A stretch of 64,000 nucleotides of DNA, taken from Ruegeria atlantica (GTDB taxonomy: Bacteria > Pseudomonadota > Alphaproteobacteria > Rhodobacterales > Rhodobacteraceae). Under the pieces are notes generated by a model. The model was given only the letters and a program-made list of their open reading frames with translations, was not told the DNA's origin and searched no databases. Below are positions 32,990 through 41,205 of this stretch, in pieces; position 1 is the stretch's first letter; each line of letters opens with the position of its first letter. The translations under genes were made by a program, and so were the position numbers. Where the stretch lies: positions 248,093 through 312,092 of the forward strand of contig NZ_CYPU01000039.1 of the NCBI RefSeq assembly GCF_001458195.1. The letters run 5' to 3'.

Positions 32990-34087
32990 ATGGGTCCTTT
33001 CCCGCACAACGCCCCGAAATCTGTCATCAGCCCTGAAAATCCAGCCGGAACCGATGGGTTTGAATTTGTCGAATTCGCCCACCCTGAGCCGCAGGAACTT
33101 CGCGACCTTTTCGCCAAAATGGGGTTCGAGTTGGTCGGACACCACACGGACAAGCCTATGGTTGAACTGTGGCAGCAGGGGGACGTGACCTACATCCTGA
33201 ATGCCGACCCGGAAAGCTTTGCCGCTAAGTTCGTGGCCGAACACGGCCCCTGCGCCCCTGCCATGGGATGGCGTGTCGTGGACGCGCAGAAAGCCTATGA
33301 ACACGCGGTGTCAAAAGGGGCCGAGCCTTATGACGCGGCGGACAAGACCATGGATGCCCCAGCGATCAAAGGTATTGGCGGTTCGCTGATCTATTTCATC
33401 GATCAGTATTATGAAACATCGCCTTATAATCAGGAATTCACCTGGAACAAACAGTCCAAACCGCGCGGCGATGGGTTCTATTACCTCGATCACCTGACGC
33501 ACAACGTCTACAAGGGCAACATGGATAAGTGGTTCAAATTCTACGAGAGCCTGTTTAACTTCCGCGAAATCCGCTTTTTTGACATTCAGGGTAAATTCAC
33601 TGGCCTGTTTAGCCGCGCCCTGACGTCGCCCTGTGGTCGTATCCGTATTCCGATCAACGAAGACCGGGGCGAAACTGGGCAGATCGTATCATACCTCAAG
33701 AAGTACAAGGGTGAAGGTATTCAGCATATCGCGGTGGGTAGTGAAGATATTTACGCCTCGACCGATGCGATTGCGGAAAAGGGCCTGAAGTTTATGCCGG
33801 GTCCGAACCAGGCCTATTACGACATGTCTAAGGAACGTGTCGTGGATCATGATGAACCTCTGGACCGGATGATCAAGCACGGCATCCTGATTGACGGCGA
33901 GGGTGTGCTGGACGGTGGCGAGACCCGGATCTTGCTGCAAATCTTCTCGAAAACCGTGATCGGCCCGATCTTTTTTGAGTTCATTCAGCGCAAGGGCGAT
34001 GATGGGTTTGGTGAAGGGAACTTTAAGGCCCTGTTCGAATCCATTGAACGCGAGCAGATTGAAAGCGGTGAAATTTCAGCTGCTTAA
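32990..34087 (+). CDS. hppD: 4-Hydroxyphenylpyruvate dioxygenase
   Basis: A non-haem iron(II) dioxygenase of 365 residues that makes homogentisate in tyrosine degradation. The metal ligands fit the family: His168 in LDHLTHNVYKG, a second histidine in GEGIQHIAVG, and the glutamate in IFFEFIQRKGDDGFGEGNF. The C-terminal block is nearly identical to well-known bacterial HPPDs. The start is the ATG at 32990 behind CGGAG; a much longer frame upstream overlaps the divergent regulator and is rejected. It stands alone here; homogentisate dioxygenase is not in the window. Confidence 0.97.
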   Translation: MGPFPHNAPKSVISPENPAGTDGFEFVEFAHPEPQELRDLFAKMGFELVGHHTDKPMVELWQQGDVTYILNADPESFAAKFVAEHGPCAPAMGWRVVDAQKAYEHAVSKGAEPYDAADKTMDAPAIKGIGGSLIYFIDQYYETSPYNQEFTWNKQSKPRGDGFYYLDHLTHNVYKGNMDKWFKFYESLFNFREIRFFDIQGKFTGLFSRALTSPCGRIRIPINEDRGETGQIVSYLKKYKGEGIQHIAVGSEDIYASTDAIAEKGLKFMPGPNQAYYDMSKERVVDHDEPLDRMIKHGILIDGEGVLDGGETRILLQIFSKTVIGPIFFEFIQRKGDDGFGEGNFKALFESIEREQIESGEISAA

Positions 34088-34106
34088 CGGCGTAAGTTAA
34101 GTCACC

Positions 34107-34147
34107 AAGGGCGGTCAGGGATATCCCTCGGCCGCCTTTGTATTTTT
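34107..34147 (+). terminator. Probable terminator after hppD
   Basis: A hairpin with outer arms AAGGGCGG / CCGCCTT and an inner perfect palindrome AGGGATATCCCT, followed by TTGTATTTTT. It separates hppD from the convergent 718-residue gene. Confidence 0.65.
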
Positions 34148-34152
34148 AATCG

Positions 34153-36309
34153 TCAGCTTCGCGGCATTTTCAACGTGAGGTTTCTTCCGCGCTTTTGGTA
34201 TCGCAATTCGCTGTCGCCAATGGCGATAACATTGCCGCCGTCCAGCCTGTCTCCGACTTTCAGTTTTTTGTACCGACCACTGGGCAACCGGACCAGCGCG
34301 CGCCGGTTGGCCGGGGTCCCGTAAACCCCAATCAAGTTCAGCTTGCGCAGATTGAGCGCATTGTCGATGGTCGCCTGCCGCGCCACCGAGGCGGTCGACG
34401 GGATTTTCGGCGCCACGGCCCTTGGTTGGAAAGAGCCAGCTTCGTCCGAGCTTTGATCGACCGCAGCAGTTGACCCGAGATTGGCGGTGCTTGTGTTTGT
34501 ACTGTCCGGGCGGGCAAGTCCGGCTGGTCGCGTTTTGGGGCGCGGAACGCGAACGACTGCCAATGCCGTTGGCGTTTCGTCAATCTGGGGGCTGCTTTGT
34601 AGGGACTTAGGCCGCAGTTTAGGACGCAGAACCGCCAGTTCTTCGCGTGTGCGTCCGCCAAGTTGTTGGCGCTCGAAGCTTTCCAGCAAATTGGCGGGAC
34701 GTGGGTTTGGCCGTTTCCGCGCTAAGCGGGCTGTAGGATCTTCCTCTATCGGCTCTTGCTCGAATCGAACCGGAACTGCCGGGGGAACCTTGGCGGGTCG
34801 GCCAAGGTAAACGACTACTCCGTCGGGGTTCAGGGTACCTTCGGCTGAAGGCGTGACGAGGCCGCGTTCGTCCAGTTCAAACTGGACTCCGGCCTGAGCG
34901 GGCAGGGCGTTTTGTTCAAACGGCAGGTCAGTTTCAAAGCTGCTGACGGGCGGAAGTGCCACCGCGTCCTGCGACAAATCAGTGCTGTCCAGGGATGCCA
35001 GATACAGGTCCTCTGGCGACTCCAGGACCGGATCGGGCAAAGGTTCGGGGGCGAAGATCTCGATGCCTGCTTGTGACGAGATTTCCGCTGGTGCAGGCTC
35101 TTGTCCCACCGGTTCGACCTGGGTCGGTGCCACGTTCAGCGCTTCGAGGATTGCAGCATCGGTCGCGCTGAGATCAGCGGCGGTTTCTTCGACAGGTTCG
35201 GTTTGCGGCTCTTCCTCTGGCGCGGTTGCGACCGCCTCGGGTTCGAATTCAAGCTCGGGATCGCCGTCAACCTCTTGTGTCTCGGCGATCTGCTCGTCAG
35301 ATGCGAGGTTTGGCACAGTTTCTTCAATCGAAACCGCCTCGGCTACTGAGGATTCGGTGTCGTCAGATCCAGTCAACGACCACACGGTCAGAGCAATACC
35401 AGCAACGAGAGCGGCCGCCGCGGCTGGAACGGCGTAGCGGTTGATCGGGGATGTGGCTTTCGTCTTGCCAGCAATATTCGCGTGAGGCGCTGAACGAAAC
35501 TCCGTCGGGGTCTCAGTATCAGCGATCGCGTGAATGGTAGGGCCATCATCTTCTTGGCCAGGTTCTTCACCCTCAGCGGGTTCCTCTGCTGCGGTCGCAT
35601 CGGGCGCGGAAGGAAACTCCGTTTGGTCCTCGGTTTCAGCGATCATCCGATCGGCAGCAGCTTCATTTTCTTTTACGGGTTCTTCTACCTCAACCGTTTC
35701 TACTGCGCCGGTCGTGTCGGGGGCTGAAGGAAACTCTGTCGGGGTCTCGGAATCTGCAATCGTATTTGCGATAGGTCCTTCATCAGTTTTGGTAGAATCT
35801 TCAACCTCGAGCGGTGCCGCAGCAATGACCGTGTCTGGGGCATCGATCTCGAACCGAGGTTCAGACGGGTATTCCTGACCCGCGATCGGGGTTGAATACT
35901 GCACCGGAACAAACCCGTGCTCGGCGGCAAATGTCCGGGCCTCATCTAGGGTTTGCCTGGCGACAGCAGCAATATGGGTTGTCGGACCGGCGATTGCGGT
36001 ATCAAAGGCGAGCTCATCCAGCGCATAGGGAGTTGCCTCGGTCAGTTCCGCTCGCACTTTTTCAGCGCTTTCCTCGGGGCTTAGGCCCTCTGTTGATACG
36101 GACAAAAACCGCACCTGATCCGCTGGTATCACCAGCCTGCAGTTCAGGTCGTTTTCAAGGGCAAAGCCCTGATCCCGCAATGCGATGATCTGCGTATTCA
36201 GGTCGGGCGCATCCAGAGCAATCTCGCCTATGCAGAACCAGTCACCATCCGAATGGTGGTGCAAGGATATTCCGGTCGAAGAAAAAGACAGCGCAAAGGC
36301 GGGTTTCAT
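34153..36309 (-). CDS. PilM/GspL-like and PilP/GspC-like fusion, inner-membrane protein
   Basis: A 718-residue protein of unusual plan. Residues 1-145 look like the actin-like N-terminal part of PilM/GspL (VRFLSVSTEGLSPEESAEKV, ATPYALDELAFD). An acidic linker with three related repeats follows (about 183-276), then one membrane helix (about 294-312) and a long acidic and proline-rich presumed periplasmic region. The C-terminal domain (about 655-715; LIGVYGTPANRRALVRLPSG, KVGDRLDGG) resembles the PilP/GspC HR-type domain. Such proteins are annotated as hypothetical in roseobacters; a role linking cytoplasm and envelope in a pilus or secretion assembly is inference. No other pilus gene is adjacent. 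The domain matches are by eye. Confidence 0.6.
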   Translation of the reverse strand: MKPAFALSFSSTGISLHHHSDGDWFCIGEIALDAPDLNTQIIALRDQGFALENDLNCRLVIPADQVRFLSVSTEGLSPEESAEKVRAELTEATPYALDELAFDTAIAGPTTHIAAVARQTLDEARTFAAEHGFVPVQYSTPIAGQEYPSEPRFEIDAPDTVIAAAPLEVEDSTKTDEGPIANTIADSETPTEFPSAPDTTGAVETVEVEEPVKENEAAADRMIAETEDQTEFPSAPDATAAEEPAEGEEPGQEDDGPTIHAIADTETPTEFRSAPHANIAGKTKATSPINRYAVPAAAAALVAGIALTVWSLTGSDDTESSVAEAVSIEETVPNLASDEQIAETQEVDGDPELEFEPEAVATAPEEEPQTEPVEETAADLSATDAAILEALNVAPTQVEPVGQEPAPAEISSQAGIEIFAPEPLPDPVLESPEDLYLASLDSTDLSQDAVALPPVSSFETDLPFEQNALPAQAGVQFELDERGLVTPSAEGTLNPDGVVVYLGRPAKVPPAVPVRFEQEPIEEDPTARLARKRPNPRPANLLESFERQQLGGRTREELAVLRPKLRPKSLQSSPQIDETPTALAVVRVPRPKTRPAGLARPDSTNTSTANLGSTAAVDQSSDEAGSFQPRAVAPKIPSTASVARQATIDNALNLRKLNLIGVYGTPANRRALVRLPSGRYKKLKVGDRLDGGNVIAIGDSELRYQKRGRNLTLKMPRS
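35482..35765 (-). repeat. Threefold internal coding repeat (TEFPSAPD type)
   Basis: Three copies of a roughly 39-residue unit, each with the core IA-[DS]-ET-x-TEF-x-SAP (around residues 183-198, 222-238 and 260-276 of the encoded protein). They lie in the acidic cytoplasmic linker just before the membrane helix. The number of copies may vary between strains. Confidence 0.6.
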
Positions 36310-36473
36310 AATCCGGAAAAACCATAGTTGTCAGCATCTGTGCAAACGATCATTCGTCCGCAGAGTGACATTAAAGCAGGATCCCGCCGAGGGAAAGAAA
36401 AAGCCGGTCTTTCCCCTTGTTCGGCAGACCCCCGCCACCCCATGTTGGAAGAAAGAAAATTGGAGGGAAGACC

Positions 36474-37169
36474 TTGAATAAAATCGCTTTTCTAGCTGCA
36501 GTTCTGACGATGTCAGTTGCGGGCATGACCCATGCTGAAGAACGTCGCATCACCGTTGACGCGGCGGGAACCGTGCAGGCCGCGCCTGATATGGCGACTA
36601 TTACTCTGGGCGTGACCAATGAAGACGCGCAGGCCTCAAACGCGATGAAGGCCACTTCGGAATCGGTGTCTCAGGTCCTGAGCCGGTTGCAGGAGCTTGG
36701 CATCGAAACGCGTGATGTGCAGACCCGCGATGTGTCTTTGTCACCGGTTTGGAACAATCGGAACAGCGCCAGCGGAGATCGACCCGAAATTTCGGGATTT
36801 GTCGCCTCGAACCGAGTGGTTATGCGTGTGCGTGACCTGACACAGCTTGGCACAATCATGGATGCAGTCATCCAGGACGGAGCCAATGATTTTGGTGGGT
36901 TGAGCTTTGGCGTGCAGGACCCAAAACCGCTGCAAGCGCAGGCGCGGGCCAACGCTGTGGCCGAAGCGACCGCCAAGGCCGAGCAGTTGGCACAGGCGGC
37001 TAACGTGACACTCGGACCAGTTCAAGAGATCAGCGAACAGGTCGGTGGCGCGCGCCCCGTCGCCATGATGCGGGAATTCAGCGCTGCGGATGCAGGTGGT
37101 GTACCGGTCGCAGGTGGCGAGGTGTCCGTTTCGGTCACCGTCACCATGGAATTCGAAATCTCTGAGTAA
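36474..37169 (+). CDS. SIMPL-domain (DUF541) periplasmic protein
   Basis: A 231-residue exported protein with an N-terminal signal peptide (NKIAFLAAVLTMSVAGMTHA) followed by one SIMPL/DUF541 domain: ITVDAAGTVQAAPDMATITLGV at the start and VSVSVTVTMEFEI at the end. The start is a TTG at 36474 with a very strong GGAGGGAA seven bases upstream; no ATG fits. Relatives form periplasmic or outer-membrane oligomers of unclear role. Divergent from the 718-residue fusion gene and followed by a convergent acetyltransferase. Confidence 0.85.
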   Translation: MNKIAFLAAVLTMSVAGMTHAEERRITVDAAGTVQAAPDMATITLGVTNEDAQASNAMKATSESVSQVLSRLQELGIETRDVQTRDVSLSPVWNNRNSASGDRPEISGFVASNRVVMRVRDLTQLGTIMDAVIQDGANDFGGLSFGVQDPKPLQAQARANAVAEATAKAEQLAQAANVTLGPVQEISEQVGGARPVAMMREFSAADAGGVPVAGGEVSVSVTVTMEFEISE

Positions 37170-37171
37170 CC

Positions 37172-37882
37172 TCAGACGCTTGCACGGGCCTTCAAAGGTT
37201 GCTTTTGGTGGCCCGTCTGGTCGAAATTGTCCGGCGATAGCCAATCCTCAAAGGCGCTGCGGATGCGGGGCCATTCGCTGTCGAGGATGGAATACCACGC
37301 CGTATCCCGGTTGCGACCTTTGTAATGGGTGGCCTGTCGGAAAATACCTTCAAAGGTAAAGCCCAAACGCTCGGCCGCGCGACAGGACGGCGCGTTCAGC
37401 GCGTCGCACTTCCATTCGTAACGGCGATAGCCCAACTCATCGAACACGCGCTGCATCATCAGGAACATAGTCTCGGTCGATTGCGGGCTACGCTGCAACA
37501 AGGGTGAGAAGTGGATGTGTCCCACCTCGATCGCACCCGCCGCCGGGTCAATCCGCAGGAATGAAGCCATACCCACCGGCGTATCGTTGCTGTCCAGTAC
37601 CGTGTGGAACATCGGATCGGAATCCATGCAGGTCTCACGGGTCCAATCCTCAAACTCGCGCTCGCCGTCGAACGGCCCATAGGGAAGGTACGTCCAGTTG
37701 TGGCCATCCGTGTCGTTGGCAAACGCCCGGAATAACCCGGGCGCATGCCTATTCACATCAAGCGGGACAACGGAACAATATCGGCCTTCCATCGGCGTGT
37801 AAGGTGGTGTTGGGCGAGGGAAATCGCCCGTTACCGGCAATCCGATGGGTTGGCCCAGATCATTGGTGTTGTGCCCGCCCAT
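37172..37882 (-). CDS. GNAT-family N-acetyltransferase, RimJ/RimL-like
   Basis: A 236-residue acetyl-CoA-dependent transferase. The GNAT fold is seen from about residue 35: VPLDVNRHAPGLFRAF, then IEVGHIHFSPLLQRSPQSTE, where the acetyl-CoA pyrophosphate loop sits, and WKCDALNAPSCRAAERLGFTFEG near the end, which is typical of RimJ/RimL-type enzymes (quoted as DALNAPSCRAAERLGF). It starts 3 bp downstream of metY on the same strand, so they are likely co-transcribed. The acceptor is unknown. Confidence 0.85.
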   Translation of the reverse strand: MGGHNTNDLGQPIGLPVTGDFPRPTPPYTPMEGRYCSVVPLDVNRHAPGLFRAFANDTDGHNWTYLPYGPFDGEREFEDWTRETCMDSDPMFHTVLDSNDTPVGMASFLRIDPAAGAIEVGHIHFSPLLQRSPQSTETMFLMMQRVFDELGYRRYEWKCDALNAPSCRAAERLGFTFEGIFRQATHYKGRNRDTAWYSILDSEWPRIRSAFEDWLSPDNFDQTGHQKQPLKARASV

Positions 37883-37885
37883 GGA

Positions 37886-39178
37886 TCAGGCCGACGCTTT
37901 GGACAGCGCCTGATCGAGATCGGCGATCAGGTCATCTGCGTCTTCGATACCAATGGACACCCGCACAACGCCGGGGCCAGCGCCTGCGGCCTCTTGCTGT
38001 TCCGGGGTCAGCTGCCGGTGCGTGGTCGAGGCCGAGTGAATGATTAGCGACCGTGCATCACCCAGGTTGGCCACGTGGCTGAAAATCTCAAGCGCGTTGA
38101 CCAGTTTGATGCAGGCGTCATAGCCGCCTTTGACCGCGAAGGTGAACAGGGCACCTGCGCCCTTCTTGTAGTGCGCTTTGACCCTGTCACTGTAGGGCGA
38201 AGACGGCAGCCCGGCATAAGTGACGTATTCCACGCGGTCATCTGCCTCGAGCCATGCGGCGATCTTTTGAGCGTTTTCGACGTGACGCTCCATCCGCAAA
38301 GACAGGGTCTCGATCCCCATCAGCGTATAGTGTGCCGCCTGCGGGTTCATGGTCATGCCCAGATCACGCAGGCCAATGGCAATCCCGTGGAAAGTGAAGG
38401 CCAGCGGGCCGAACGTCTCATGGAATTTAAGCCCGTGATACGCCTGCTCCGGTTCGCTGAGCGAGGGGAACTTGTCATTTGCCGACCAGTCGAATTTGCC
38501 CGAATCCACGATGCAGCCGCCGGTGACAGTGCCGTTGCCGGTCAGGTATTTGGTGGTCGAGTGCACGACCAGCGTCGCGCCGTGTTCGATCGGGCGGCAC
38601 AGGTAAGGCGTGGCCGAGGTGTTGTCGACGATCAGCGGAATGCCCGCGGCATCGGACACATCCGCCAGCGCGCGGATGTCAGTGACATAGCCGCCGGGGT
38701 TGGCAATGGATTCGCAGAACACCGCACGGGTGTTTTCGTCGATAGCGTCTTTGACGGCGTCCAGATCGTCGGTGTCGACAAACTTGGCGGACCAGCCAAA
38801 GCGTTTGATGGTCTGGCTGAACTGAGTGACCGTACCGCCATACAGACGGGTCGAGGCGACTACGTTGCAACCGGGGCCCATTAGCGGGAATAGCGCCATG
38901 ATCTGTGCCGCGTGGCCTGATGAGCAGCACACGGCACCGACGCCGCCTTCCAGCGTGGCGACACGTTCCTGCAGAACGGCCACGGTGGGGTTGGTCAGGC
39001 GGGAATAAATGAAACCAACCTCTTGCAGGTTGAACAGGGCGGCTGCGTGATCCGCGTCGCGAAACACATAGGCTGTCGTCTGATAAATCGGTGTCTGACG
39101 CGCGCCAGTTGCGGGATCGGGCCGCGCGCCCGCGTGAATTTGAAGCGTATCAAAACCGTAGGTGGGGCCGTCAGACAT
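37886..39178 (-). CDS. metY: O-acetylhomoserine aminocarboxypropyltransferase (sulfhydrylase)
   Basis: A 430-residue PLP enzyme of the Cys/Met metabolism family that forms homocysteine from O-acetylhomoserine and sulfide. Key motifs are YSRLTNPT near residue 58, the substrate loop CCSSGHAAQ, and the PLP lysine in VVHSTTKYLTGNG. The length of about 430 separates MetY from the shorter MetB/MetC/MetZ group (about 390). No SAM riboswitch was recognised in the 72-bp upstream gap. Confidence 0.9.
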   Translation of the reverse strand: MSDGPTYGFDTLQIHAGARPDPATGARQTPIYQTTAYVFRDADHAAALFNLQEVGFIYSRLTNPTVAVLQERVATLEGGVGAVCCSSGHAAQIMALFPLMGPGCNVVASTRLYGGTVTQFSQTIKRFGWSAKFVDTDDLDAVKDAIDENTRAVFCESIANPGGYVTDIRALADVSDAAGIPLIVDNTSATPYLCRPIEHGATLVVHSTTKYLTGNGTVTGGCIVDSGKFDWSANDKFPSLSEPEQAYHGLKFHETFGPLAFTFHGIAIGLRDLGMTMNPQAAHYTLMGIETLSLRMERHVENAQKIAAWLEADDRVEYVTYAGLPSSPYSDRVKAHYKKGAGALFTFAVKGGYDACIKLVNALEIFSHVANLGDARSLIIHSASTTHRQLTPEQQEAAGAGPGVVRVSIGIEDADDLIADLDQALSKASA

Positions 39179-39250
39179 CTTGGAAATCTCCTGTTGGAAA
39201 GTGCGTTGCTGAATCTCTAGGCGATTGGGCGCGCGCAGACAACATTCCTG

Positions 39251-40246
39251 TCAGCGCATCCAAAGACCATTCTTGCGTATCGTGTTGCGAATAACCTGCT
39301 CGCGTTTGGGAAGGTTCTCGCGGTCGAACATGTCCCTGATTTTGTGACCCTTCCGTTGCAGCACCAGCTTCTTGATCGGGTCGTACCCCTTGAGGACTTT
39401 CTTGACCCGGTTTGGCGCAACCACGGTTTCCAGCACCTCGACAGCGTGATCGCTTTCACGGGCGTAGAGTAGGGGGAACAGGCGGTAATGGCAGCTGACC
39501 GATCCGTCCAGAAGGCCCGCAGGCAGGGCATCGCGACCGCCGTCGAACGAATGGATCACTAGCGGCAGTGCAGCCTGATCCAGCCATGGGTCAAAATTCT
39601 GTCCAGCCATCTCGGAGATTTCGCCGTCGCGGATCGTGCGGGCATAGTCCAGAAAGCGCTTTCCGAAGGTGTGAGGGCAGGAATGAAAGAAAAACCCGGC
39701 ATTGAAGTACAGATAGCGCCGCCAGTAATCCACAGGTTGGCTGGTATCCAGCGAGCTGTCGAAATCCAGTCCGAACCTTTGATAAAGCGCCTTCCAGATC
39801 CCATCCAGTCCAGGACCATACAAGGTTGGTTTGGGCCAGGTTCCTTCGACCCTTAGCGATGCGCCGGGGCGGTCAAAGTCGAAGGGGACGCTGATCAGAT
39901 CGCCGGTGATCAGTGTGTCACTGTCGAAAAACACAAAGGGCTCACCCTCGGGCATGGCCAGCAAAGCTTCGATCTTGTTGCCATAAGGGTAGCTGGCGCC
40001 GAATATTTTGTTTTCGAACGGCAAGATCTCCGCATCCAGCTGACGGAGTGCTTTCAGCAGATCCTCGTTCTGGATGGTAGGGTCCTGCGGCCAGCGTGGA
40101 CCGGGTTGTGGAACAGCCACGAACAGTCGACCGGAAAAATCAGGGCTGCTGTGCCGCAGCGAGGCGGCAAACAAAAGGGCTTCGTATTGCAGACGGTTGT
40201 TTTGCCCGATGATAACGATGTTGAATTTCGGGGCGCTGGCCTGCAT
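39251..40246 (-). CDS. Glycosyltransferase-like protein with DxD motif, uncharacterised
   Basis: A 331-residue protein not firmly recognised. A Rossmann-like start (FNIVIIGQNNRLQYEALLFAASL) is followed by FVFFDSDTLITGD, a DxD motif of GT8-type nucleotide-sugar transferases. A C-terminal basic region follows. There is no signal peptide or membrane segment. The start at ATG 40246 is the first that leaves the homologous-looking fold intact; the frame is open to 40354 with a TTG. No ribosome binding site is obvious for either. Its neighbours give no clue. Confidence 0.6.
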   Translation of the reverse strand: MQASAPKFNIVIIGQNNRLQYEALLFAASLRHSSPDFSGRLFVAVPQPGPRWPQDPTIQNEDLLKALRQLDAEILPFENKIFGASYPYGNKIEALLAMPEGEPFVFFDSDTLITGDLISVPFDFDRPGASLRVEGTWPKPTLYGPGLDGIWKALYQRFGLDFDSSLDTSQPVDYWRRYLYFNAGFFFHSCPHTFGKRFLDYARTIRDGEISEMAGQNFDPWLDQAALPLVIHSFDGGRDALPAGLLDGSVSCHYRLFPLLYARESDHAVEVLETVVAPNRVKKVLKGYDPIKKLVLQRKGHKIRDMFDRENLPKREQVIRNTIRKNGLWMR

Positions 40247-40413
40247 CCGGTGACTTTCAGTACTTGTGGGTGCCGTGGTCCGGCGCTGCTCGGGTTTCTT
40301 GTCGGACGTACAGTATGCAGGCGCGCCCGTCAAAACCAGATGCGATGCGTGCAATTTGAAAAATGTCGACGCAATCCCATGTTAGGGACACGTCCCCGTT
40401 CAGGAGTGCCCCC

Positions 40414-41046
40414 ATGAGGATCAACGCAGATTTCACCAAACGTGTTGCAGTTCATTTCGACCAGAATGAATGGATCGCGTCCCCCGCCGCCGGTGTCGAA
40501 CGCAAGATGCTGGATCGCATCGGCGAGGAGGTTGCCCGCGCAACGACAATCGTACGTTTTGCTCCGGGCAGCGCGTTTTCGGCCCACACACATGACGGGG
40601 GCGAAGAGTATCTGGTTCTGGACGGCGTTTTTCAGGACGAAACCGGAGATTTCCCGGTCGGCAGTTATGTGAGAAACCCTCCGACCTCGTCGCATACACC
40701 TTCGGCTAAAGAGGGGGCGACGATCTTGGTGAAGCTGCATCAGTTTGACCCGGATGATCGGACAGAGGTACGCCGCTCGATCAATGGTCAGGGGAATACT
40801 CAACTGTTCAAAGACGCGCATGAAGATGTCCGCGTGTTCAATCTTGCGGCGGGCGAGGCGTTGGATCTGGACGCGTCGCACGGAATGGAGCTGTTTGTGA
40901 TCGATGGCTCGCTGAGGGAATCTGACGAGGATTTCACGACCTGGGACTGGCTGAGGTTGCCTCCGGGCGCGCGATCTACCGCCGTGGCGGGTGCTTCGGG
41001 AGCGCGTGTTTGGACGAAAACAGGGCATTTGGCTCAGATGGTCTGA
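40414..41046 (+). CDS. Cupin-domain protein, ChrR-like
   Basis: A 210-residue protein with a cupin metal site SAHTHDGGEEYLVLDG, in which two histidines and a glutamate would bind zinc or another metal, followed by GSYVRNPPTSSHTP supplying another histidine. It resembles the C-terminal cupin domain of ChrR anti-sigma factors, but no zinc-binding sigma-interaction domain and no ECF sigma gene are present, so it is probably an enzyme or sensor relative. The second half repeats a weaker cupin. AGGAG precedes the ATG, and a terminator follows. Confidence 0.8.
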   Translation: MRINADFTKRVAVHFDQNEWIASPAAGVERKMLDRIGEEVARATTIVRFAPGSAFSAHTHDGGEEYLVLDGVFQDETGDFPVGSYVRNPPTSSHTPSAKEGATILVKLHQFDPDDRTEVRRSINGQGNTQLFKDAHEDVRVFNLAAGEALDLDASHGMELFVIDGSLRESDEDFTTWDWLRLPPGARSTAVAGASGARVWTKTGHLAQMV

Positions 41047-41082
41047 TACGTTCGCTGCAAGAAAAACAGGCAGAAACAAAGG

Positions 41083-41110
41083 AAAACCGGGTCGATTGGT
41101 CCGGTTTTTT
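41083..41110 (+). terminator. Intrinsic terminator after cupin gene
   Basis: Stem AAAACCGG (41083-41090) and CCGGTTTT (41101-41108) with a 10-base loop, followed by further Ts. It insulates the pyrimidine operon downstream. Confidence 0.75.
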
Positions 41111-41116
41111 CATTTT

Positions 41117-41132
41117 TTGACCAATTGGCAAA
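41117..41132 (+). promoter_or_regulatory. Candidate RutR/PydR operator upstream of preT
   Basis: TTGACCAATTGGCAAA matches the known RutR-type palindrome TTGACCA-NN-TGGTCAA at 12 of 14 specified positions. It lies 73 bp before the preT start. A perfect copy of the same palindrome lies at 53451-53468 beside the regulator gene. Confidence 0.6.
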
Positions 41133-41205
41133 TTTTACCATTTGATAAAAAATTACTTTGTGGCAAGCTGAGGCCACAACAAACATATCTACAGGGAGTA
41201 GAGTG

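Noticed and set aside
39179..39250. SAM riboswitch before metY
   Set aside because: Met genes of alphaproteobacteria often have SAM-II type switches, but the short gap shows no matching hairpin or conserved core by eye.
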